From: Chlamydomonas sphaeroides
Lineage: Eukaryota > Chlorophyta > Chlorophyceae > Chlamydomonadales > Chlamydomonadaceae
Length of the DNA: 15,739 bases
NCBI GenBank assembly: GCA_001662425.1
Contig: BDDC01000503.1
Coordinates: 1 to 15,739, forward strand
Reading direction: 5' to 3'
The first letter of the stretch is position 1; every line of letters starts with the position of its first letter. The notes beneath the pieces are model-generated. The model worked only from the letters and a program-made list of their open reading frames with translations, was not told where the DNA came from and searched no databases. Shown piece by piece: positions 9,530 through 15,739 of this stretch. The translations under genes and the position numbers were made by a program.

Positions 9530-10287
9530 CTAGTATTTGAGGAAGCTGAACTTGGTAATGAATGCTAACGTCAGCGCTTCGAGCACCGTTGGCGCGATGT
9601 TGAATATCCCGAAGAACGCCGCAAAAGAGTCAACGTTCCAGTTCTGTGTGGCACGACATGGCACAGGCAGAGGGTGGGATGGGCAGAGTGTAGGCAGTCA
9701 AGAGTTGGGGTGACGGTGGGAGCGTGACGGTGTTGCGGAGGGCAGCGGGTACGAAGGTGTGAAACAACAGCTAAAGGAGTATGCGACACATGGGCAGTGC
9801 ATGAGGTACGATACGGTATCTTGGAGTTCATAGCGGGCACCCACATCTGTGTAGAAGAGTGCCACAAGAATGGTGCCGGTGAAGTGCGCCAAGATGTTCA
9901 GCCCCATAACCGTCGGGAAGAACACCGATATCCCCAGGAACAGGGCGATGTACTCGATGGCGAAGCACGCGATTGCGCCGTAGCACAGCCCTTGTATCCT
10001 GATGTCGCGAGAGGCACCGCGCAGGGACGCGGCTCGTGGGCTCACAGGGCCACGGGCGGGTTGCAGCCTGTGCCTTCCCCTCAATTGGCCACCTGCGTTG
10101 CCCCTACCACCCTCTCGTCCCCCCTCCCTCACTGCGTCTTGCGGTCGTTGAATAGTTCCCGTTGCGCGTTACTGGCGAAGTTATTGGAGTCGATTTGCTC
10201 CATGCCGCCCACGACTTTCTCCACGTCGAAGAGCACCGTCAGTACCGCTACGAGGTGTGCTGTTTTGCATAAGAATCGAGCTGGCAT
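9530..10287 (-). CDS. TMEM107: TMEM107, tetraspan protein of the ciliary transition zone
   Basis: TMEM107 is a membrane component of the MKS module of the ciliary transition zone and helps control membrane-protein entry to the cilium (family knowledge). Three minus-strand exons join in phase: 10287-10133 from ATG, 9998-9845, and 9643-9530 to TAG. Donors are GTGAGG and GTGGGT; acceptors are ATCAG and ACACAG. The product is 140 residues, the same as or very near the human protein. Four hydrophobic segments are visible: FLCKTAHLVAVLTVLF (5-20), GLCYGAIACFAIEYIALFLG (about 55-74), GLNILAHFTGTILVALFYTD (84-103), and one in exon 3 (about 109-136). The junction DRKTQIQ matches the family's DKQDIQ before helix 2, and AIEYIALFLG matches AVELAGFLSG. 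Codon use is less G/C-biased at third positions than in the neighbours. It lies head to head with the NIPP1 gene. Identification is by remembered family sequence, and the fit in length, topology and motifs is strong. Confidence 0.93.
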
Positions 10288-10655
10288 CGTCACCTGCGCA
10301 GGCGACGCTGGTCTGGGCCAGGGCTCTCGCGCAGCTGTCCGAGCTCGCAATTGCGAATGCTCACCGACTCGGGATGGAACGGCGCCATGGATGAGGCGTG
10401 GTGTTAGCTAAGTGAAAGCTGGTATGCCGGTCGCGCGACCCTGAAGAGGCAAGAGCAGGGTGGAAGGAAGTCGCTGGTTCCAAAGGTCGCAACTATAGAA
10501 GTTGTTGTTATGACTGACATTGGTGCCCCAAGCACGAAAGACACGGCCTAGTGTGGTGGAATGCTGGTTCTGGATCCTGCTTTCGGCGCGCCCTAACGGT
10601 TACTTCTTCACTATCATAAGCACTCCCCGTCTCCACTTTATGACAGCTCCTGCAA
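10288..10655. promoter_or_regulatory. Shared divergent promoter region, TMEM107 / NIPP1
   Basis: Only 368 bases separate the two start codons, so both 5' untranslated regions and both core promoters must fit here unless one gene has a distant noncoding first exon. The sequence is less G+C-rich than the coding DNA, mostly at 10480-10520 and 10595-10645. I see no TATA box or clear X-box. An in-frame TGA at 10641 precedes the NIPP1 ATG and supports that start. Confidence 0.6.
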
Positions 10656-13274
10656 ATGGACCGCTGGATTGATGCGGACGATGACATTGAAATGCGCAAG
10701 CGGCAGGCCCCGCAGGGACGGGTCGCGCGCTTGGGCATAGCTGGCTTCGTCAAGTCGGATGGCCAGCTTGGAACGGAAGGCGCTTCCTTCGGGAAGGTTG
10801 AGGTGGTCGCCTCCAAGCGGGTGCGCATGGGGCACCTCCCTCAAGCAGCCCCCTCCGCAGTCCCCCTCACCGCCGCATGCCCAACTCCCTCCTCGCCAGG
10901 AGCAAAAGAAGGCCGAGGCCAAGGCCGAGGCCACTCGGCTCATGCCGCCGCCCAAGCTGCCCGGCGCGCCGGCAATACCGCCGGCTGTCGTGCTGACGCC
11001 CGCAGTCGAGTGCATCCCAGCTGCCACCGGCCCGCCCAAATGCCCCCTGCCCGACTGGGCCGCCGAGCCCCCTGCCGGCTCCCGGCTGCTGGTGTTCAAG
11101 GACGGCCACGTCATCCAGGAGGTCGGCCTCGCCAAGGTACGGCACGCAGCACCAGGGGCCGTTGGAACGTACCATGTGTGCCGTACCGTACGGGCGGCCT
11201 GCTGGTCGGATGTGCTGCGCAGCACCCGTACACAACCGAAGCGGCCTGCGCAGCGCAGCGGCCCACGCGTCTGCCTGCGGCACCCGGGCCGCTTGTGCCA
11301 AGGCGCAGGGCTGCAGGGGGGCCGCCCGAGCGCCGGGGCCCGCGTGGGAGGCGCTTCGCGCCTTCGTGCATTGCTTCCGTTGCTGCCACGTGCCCTGCAA
11401 AGCACCCCTGCCACCACTCCTCCCACCCCTGCCCCACCTCCCCGCCCTCCTCGCCCGAGCCCCCACACCGTCCCCGGCGCCCCTCCCGCGGGCCGCCCTG
11501 CCGCCCAGCTCGCCCCACCGTCCCCCGCCAGCACGCGGCCACGGCACTCCTCCCCCCCATCCCCGTGTTGGCACGCGGCCCCCTCACCGCAACCCCCCGC
11601 GCCCCCGAACCACCACCACACCAACACACACACCCCGCAGGTCGTGACGGTGTTCGGGCGTGTCGACGCGCTGGCTGACGTGGTTCTGGACCACCCCTCA
11701 ATCTCGCGGCAGCACGCCGTCATGGCCTGGCACGGCGGCCGGCGCTGTTGGCTGGTGACGGACCTAGGCTCCACGCACGGTACCTGGGTGGGCGAGGCGC
11801 AGCTGCGCAAGGTGAGGGGCGGGGCAGCGCGGGGAGAGAGGGAGGGCGGGAGGGGAAGCGAGAGGGCGGAGGGATGCAGGGCCCGGGGGCGAGCGGCAGG
11901 GCAGCAAGTGCGGCGGGCGGAGCGGGGCAGCACGGTAGGGCGGAGGGGGCCTGATGACAGCGGTGGGGTGGGGGTTTCATGGAGGTGAGCAGCAGCTGCG
12001 TGAAGCGCCGTAGGGCAGGAGCCGAATACGGGCTCAACGTGTGCAGCTTGCACGTCCGGGGAAGGTCCTGTGGCGAGCCCGGCATGCCCGTTGGCCCTAC
12101 GCCCCGGGTGCCACCGCCATACCCCACCCTTGCCGCGCTCCTGGCCCCACCCGCAGCAAGACCCCACGGAGCTGCCGCCGGGCACCGAGCTGCGCTTCGC
12201 CGCCTCCACACGGAGATACCGGCTGCCGCCGCCGCCGCAGGGAGGGGCCGCGGCGGCAGGTGGCAGGGCGGGCAGCGACGGCGGCGCCGCCGCCGCCGCG
12301 GGCCGGCCCGCTGAGGCGGAGCCGGGTGGCATGCCGCCGCCGCCGCCCAAGCGGCCGCGCGTGTGCTTTGCAGACGACGCCGGCGGTGAGCAGCGCGGCA
12401 GAGAGGCGTCGGGAATGTGTCTTCATGTGCTGCTGGATAGCCACGGCAATCGCTGCCCTGGTGGGACTGCCTACAGCCTCTCATAGGCAGGTGCCTTGCT
12501 CGGCCAAACAAGGACCCATAGGTGGCCGCTCCCCTACATCGGTCCTGTCCCTGGCTCGGCCCCGCCACGCCAGCAGGCAGCGACGAGGCACCCGGCGCCA
12601 GCGGCAGGTCCAAGCCGCCGCTGGAGACCGTCATTGGCTTCTCGGACGGCCGTGGCTTTGTGGCGAAAGTGGGCCCTAAGGCGGCCGCTCCGGAGGAGGG
12701 CAGGTGCGGCCCTGGGGCCCCAGCGCAGAACACGGCTCGTGCGAGGGGCGGGCACATCAGGCCACCTTACGTCGGGAACCGGATCCTTGCTCTTGGATCC
12801 CGGCTTTGGATCCCAGCTCTTGGAGTGAGCCTGCCCTCCATCCTGCAGGTTTGCTGCCGCCGTGGCGTCGACGGTCATCACCTCGCCCAGGACGGCGGCC
12901 TCGGGCGGCAGCGGGGGCGGCGCGCCGTCGCCCACGTCAGCAGCCGCCGCCAGCACACCCAATGGCGGCGCCCCAATGGGCCCGCCGCCGCCGCGGCCGC
13001 CCGGCGCCGCGGCGGCCGGCTCAGCTTCGGCGCAGGTGACACGTCAGCCATGGCGCTGCTCGCTGATGCTGCCCGGCACGGCCTGAAGCGGACAAGTGCG
13101 CAAGCCCCCAACGCTGCTGATCGGTTCCGCACCGCTGCCGCTGCTGCTGCCGCTGCTTCCTCACCACCGCAGGTGACGCCGCAGTTGCGGCAGCTGATAG
13201 ACAAGGTGCGTAGCGAGCCGACCCGCTCGAGCTCGGGCAGCCTGTACGAGGAGCTGCCGCCGCCCTCGCGGTGA
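10656..13274 (+). CDS. PPP1R8: NIPP1 / PPP1R8, nuclear inhibitor of protein phosphatase 1
   Basis: NIPP1 binds and controls nuclear PP1 and, through its FHA domain, phosphorylated splicing factors (family knowledge). Exons are 10656-10820, 10900-11136, 11641-11811, 12157-12385, 12577-12703, 12849-13035 and 13173-13274 (stop TGA), all in phase, giving 405 residues. An in-frame TGA at 10641 supports the start. The PDWAAEPPAG segment before the FHA domain parallels the plant protein. The FHA domain holds FGR (139-141), DHPSISRQHAV (151-161) and DLGSTHGTWV (175-184), with HGT in place of the usual NGT as in NIPP1, and ends LRFAASTRRYRL (203-214). After an Ala/Gly/Pro-rich linker comes KRPRVCF, so the RVxF PP1-docking motif is RVCF (259-262). 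GRFAAAVASTVIT (309-321) parallels the conserved C-terminal motif of the family. The donor of exon 1 is the least certain point: GTTGAG at 10797 and GTGGTC at 10803 also keep frame. The first 55 residues are not recognised. Confidence 0.93.
12781..12821 (+). repeat. Triplicated GGATCC-containing unit in NIPP1 intron 5
   Basis: Three adjacent units of 14, 13 and 14 bases each begin GGATCC and end GCTYTT or GCTTT. They lie between the donor at 12704 and the acceptor at 12848. This is a small tandem repeat with three BamHI-type sites in 41 bases. Confidence 0.9.
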
Positions 13275-15119
13275 CGGCGGCTGCGACTTGGCCTGCGGCT
13301 AGGTGGTATTGGCCGGCGGTGAGGAGGTGCGGTGGCGCCTCCTGGCGCCGGTGGCCCTCGTGGCCTTGGTGGAGGGAAAAGGGGGGCATGGCGGCTCGCA
13401 TGGGGCTGGAGGCTGAGGCAAGTGTCAGAAGTGTGTGCGCTCCCGGGAGGGAGCCCGCGAATGCGAAGATGGGGGTAAGAATAGGAGGGGCTATGGCGGA
13501 CAGGACAGAGGGAGGGACACCCTGGCGGAGAGCGGCGGGAGGCAGCGCCAGGAGCTGCAGGCGGTGGAGTGCTGACCTCTGCTGGCGAGGAATCGGCGGT
13601 AGGAGGGCGCATGAGGGAGCCAGGCATGGCGCAGGATGGCGCTGCAGCAGGTGGCGGCGGCAGGGTGCCATGCCCGCTGCAGCTGCGACGGACAGCACAG
13701 GCGCACGTGTGAGCACCCCACCCCACCCAGGATGATGACGTCTGCATGACGTCTGCATGCTACATGCACCGGCGCACGATGCACGGTGAGGGGGTGCCGC
13801 GCCCCCGCAGCACACGGACAGCTGTAGCGTGCCGTGGCACCCCAGGGACCCAATGCTGGGCTAGCTGCAGCGCGCTCTAGGCCGTCGGCCCCAACTCGAT
13901 GCTTGCAGACGACAGCCGCAGTGTCGCGAGCTGGCCAAGCACCGCAACCCGCTGCGAGCGCCGGCCGACCAGCAGCCACGCCGCCGTCGCGGCGATCACA
14001 CATATGAATGCGATGGACCGCCCCCATGGGCGCCTTACTCGTCGGCCGCGCGACTGGGCTGCTCTGTACTGCAACACACAGCGCTTGCCGAGCTGCTCTA
14101 GCCCACGACCAGCATCTTGACGCCGAACTAGAGCAGCTACCAGTGTTGCAGCCCTCTCCGCACTTGGCCCCAAGCAGCAAAGCTTGGTCCTTGGCGCCGC
14201 CGGCTGCCTGGGGCATGTGGTCCAGCCGTGGACCCGTGGGCGGCAAGCGTCACGCCAGAGGCGCTGCCAATCTTGTTGCGACCCCACGGAAATGCAACTA
14301 ATTAGCCCAACAACCGCATGCCAGCGATGTTCTTGTTGGGTCGTGGCGCGGGCCTCAAGAATCTCCTATCCTCCCCCAACAGCTCCGCCGCCGCCGCATC
14401 CTGCCCGCCGCACAACGACCCGTAAGCCCCGCCACGGCGACTTCCAAAAGCAAATAACGCCTCTGCACGGCACGACGCCTCGACCAACAGTACACTGCAC
14501 ACCAAAATTGCGCGCCGCGACCAGGCCCCGACTGATGCGGCCGCGCCTTGCTACTTCCTTGCGAGACGACAAAAAAGGCGCCGATGCAGGCGCGCAACAA
14601 CTCGCAGCAGAGAAGCCGATAGCAGCCGCCGGCAACACAGCTATCCATGCCCGCCGCCGTTGGCGCGTGCGGACGCCGACACCATCCCTAGAAACGGGAG
14701 CGCGCGGCTGACACCGCCCAGGCTTCAACACACCGCAGTGCCGTACACTAACATCACCAGAAGTCGCCGACAGCAATACGCATCAGACAACTCGGCACAC
14801 AGGGCCTCTCGCCCTACATTGTCGTACACAAGTGCCAGTAAGCTCTAAAGCGACGCCGCTGCCGTTGCCACCCCACACAGGGCCGCCTGGCCCCAGCACA
14901 CCGTCTCCAAGCGTCTGCCGGCACGGCGCCCAGGCCCCCACAGCGCCGTTCCAAGGGTACGCACGACTGGCGGCCATCGCAAGGACGCCGCACCTCCTAG
15001 CCTTGGGCAACCAAACCACCGTGCTGACGCCCCGCAAACCAACGGCTCCAAGCGCCACCAGCCAGCTCCGCGCTCCCAGCTAAGCACGCAGCCGGCTGTG
15101 CCCCAACCCGCCGCGCGCC
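13275..15119. other. 1.85-kb region between converging genes
   Basis: This lies between the stops of NIPP1 (plus) and gene 5 (minus) and probably holds both 3' untranslated regions. I found no exact TGTAA on either strand; GGTAA occurs at 13469-13473. An 11-base unit ATGACGTCTGC is duplicated at 13735-13756, each copy holding a TGACGT element. A minus-strand open frame ending at 13877 encodes a possible membrane helix and is listed separately. The rest shows no supported gene. Confidence 0.5.
13877..14065 (-). other. Possible C-terminal exon with one membrane helix (doubtful)
   Basis: The minus-strand frame that ends in TAG at 13877-13879 encodes SIAFICVIAATAAWLLVG at about 14017-13964, a credible single membrane-spanning segment, then an Arg-rich flank and a tail of about 28 residues. 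The frame stays open upstream to about 14287 but without an ATG at its start. A possible acceptor (GCAGCCCAG) lies just upstream of this interval. No family is recognised and no donor partner was found, so it may be a chance frame in G+C-rich DNA. Confidence 0.2.
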
Positions 15120-15709
15120 CTACAGCCGACTGCGCCGCGGCATCACCGCAGCAGCTGCCGCCATGAGCGCCGCCGCCGCCGCCGCCCCGAAGCCGCCGCC
15201 GCTGGAGGCGGAGGACGCGGGCATCTGCAGCCGCCAGATCCTGAGGCAGGGGAGGGCGGGTGTTGCCAGCGCACCGCCCGGGGTGTGCACCGCTTGTACG
15301 GCGACGGGTGGCTGGCATTGATGAACAAAGCCAAGTCATGCACGCGACGGAGCTCGCGCGACGGGCACTTTGAGTGGCCCACGCCAAGCAGTGCCGCCGC
15401 AAGGGACCACGCAGCCGACTGCCAGCCGCACGAGTGCAAACTTGTCGCAGCAGTCCCCCACCTGGCCGCGTCGTCGTCGGCATCGTCCAGCTCCGCCAGC
15501 GCCGCCAGCGGCCGCAGCGACGGCGCCCGCCCTCCGGCAGGGCCTGGCGGCGCCGCCGCGGAGTCGGCCGGCCCCGCGGGGCGCTCGCGGTCCGGCGGCC
15601 GCAGTCCGGGCAGCTCCGGCGCCGGCTCGGGCGGTCCGCCGGCGGCGCGCCTGGCGGCCCAGCTGAGTACCGGCTGCAGCTCCTCGGCCGCTATGCAGAA
15701 GGCCATGTT
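15120..15709 (-). CDS. Unrecognised Ala/Pro-rich protein, 3' two exons
   Basis: Two minus-strand exons join in phase. The first is 15709-15462, read NMAFCIAAEELQPVLSW onward, with donor GTGGGG after a codon split AG/G. The second is 15240-15120, beginning GATCTGG after a pyrimidine-rich CCTCAG acceptor and ending in TAG. From the ATG at 15706 this gives 121 residues. The first part is Ala/Pro/Arg-rich with an acidic LAELDDADDD stretch; the second reads IWRLQMPASSASS, then Gly, a poly-Ala stretch and a basic RRSRL end. A C-run tract and CAG lie directly before 15709, which suggests an internal exon of a gene continuing past the right edge, although AACATGG would also make an acceptable start context. 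No domain is recognised. The frame is supported by splice phase rather than homology, so confidence is moderate. Confidence 0.5.
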
Positions 15710-15739
15710 CTGGTGGGTGGCGCGGGGGGGGGGGGGGGG
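15710..15739 (-). other. Right edge: G16 run, splice tract of gene 5 on the minus strand
   Basis: Positions 15724-15739 are sixteen G. Read on the minus strand, the edge is C16, then GCGCCACCCACCAG, a normal pyrimidine tract and acceptor for this genome. The sequence therefore probably stops inside an intron of gene 5. Confidence 0.6.

Noticed and set aside
10465..10500. RFX X-box-like sequence in the TMEM107 promoter
   Set aside because: The GGTTCC...GCAAC halves are not at consensus spacing and the second half lacks the purine, so it does not match the X-box.
10638..12350. Long minus-strand open frame (570 codons) opposite NIPP1
   Set aside because: It runs antisense through NIPP1 exons and introns alike, whereas the plus strand gives a clear FHA domain with correct splice phases.
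15164..15319. Possible plus-strand start MSAAAAAAPKPPP with a good ATG context
   Set aside because: It overlaps the minus-strand last exon of gene 5, which has an acceptor, matching phase and stop. The plus reading shows no convincing donor or recognised domain.

Overview
The window looks like nuclear DNA from a flagellated green alga, most likely a chlorophyte related to the volvocine/Chlamydomonas group. It is very G+C-rich. Genes are split by introns of about 80-520 nt with GTGNGN donors and C-rich tracts before CAG acceptors. Proteins carry Ala, Pro and Gly runs. One gene encodes a ciliary transition-zone protein, and the NIPP1 homologue resembles the plant form. No bacterial operons, mobile-element genes, tRNAs, rRNAs or CRISPR arrays were recognised. 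The window begins with C15 and ends with G16, so it may be a contig that broke at homopolymers.

Five protein genes can be assembled by joining exons whose splice sites and phases agree. (1) 199-3083, plus: the 3' part of a TRF4/PAPD5-type non-canonical poly(A) polymerase, seven exons visible, with the first catalytic motif off the left side. (2) 3811-6087, plus: a four-exon, 488-residue protein of unknown function with a basic N-terminal part and a long Ala/Pro-rich disordered tail. (3) 9530-10287, minus: three exons encoding TMEM107, 140 residues, a tetraspan protein of the ciliary transition zone. (4) 10656-13274, plus: seven exons encoding NIPP1 (PPP1R8), with an FHA domain and an RVCF docking motif for protein phosphatase 1. 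(5) 15120-15709, minus: the last two exons of an unrecognised Ala-rich protein that runs off the right edge.

Layout: genes 1 and 2 are tandem, with 727 nt between stop and start. Genes 2 and 3 converge across 3.4 kb with no convincing gene. Genes 3 and 4 are head to head with only 368 nt between their start codons, which suggests a shared promoter. Genes 4 and 5 converge across 1.85 kb that holds one weak candidate membrane-spanning reading frame. Introns of genes 1 and 4 carry minisatellites and C-rich tracts.

These genes do not form one pathway. RNA tailing (gene 1) and PP1/splicing control (gene 4) are nuclear housekeeping functions, and TMEM107 acts at the base of the flagellum. The most interesting items are the TMEM107/NIPP1 divergent pair and the two unrecognised proteins. 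I found no clear sign of a new multi-gene system.
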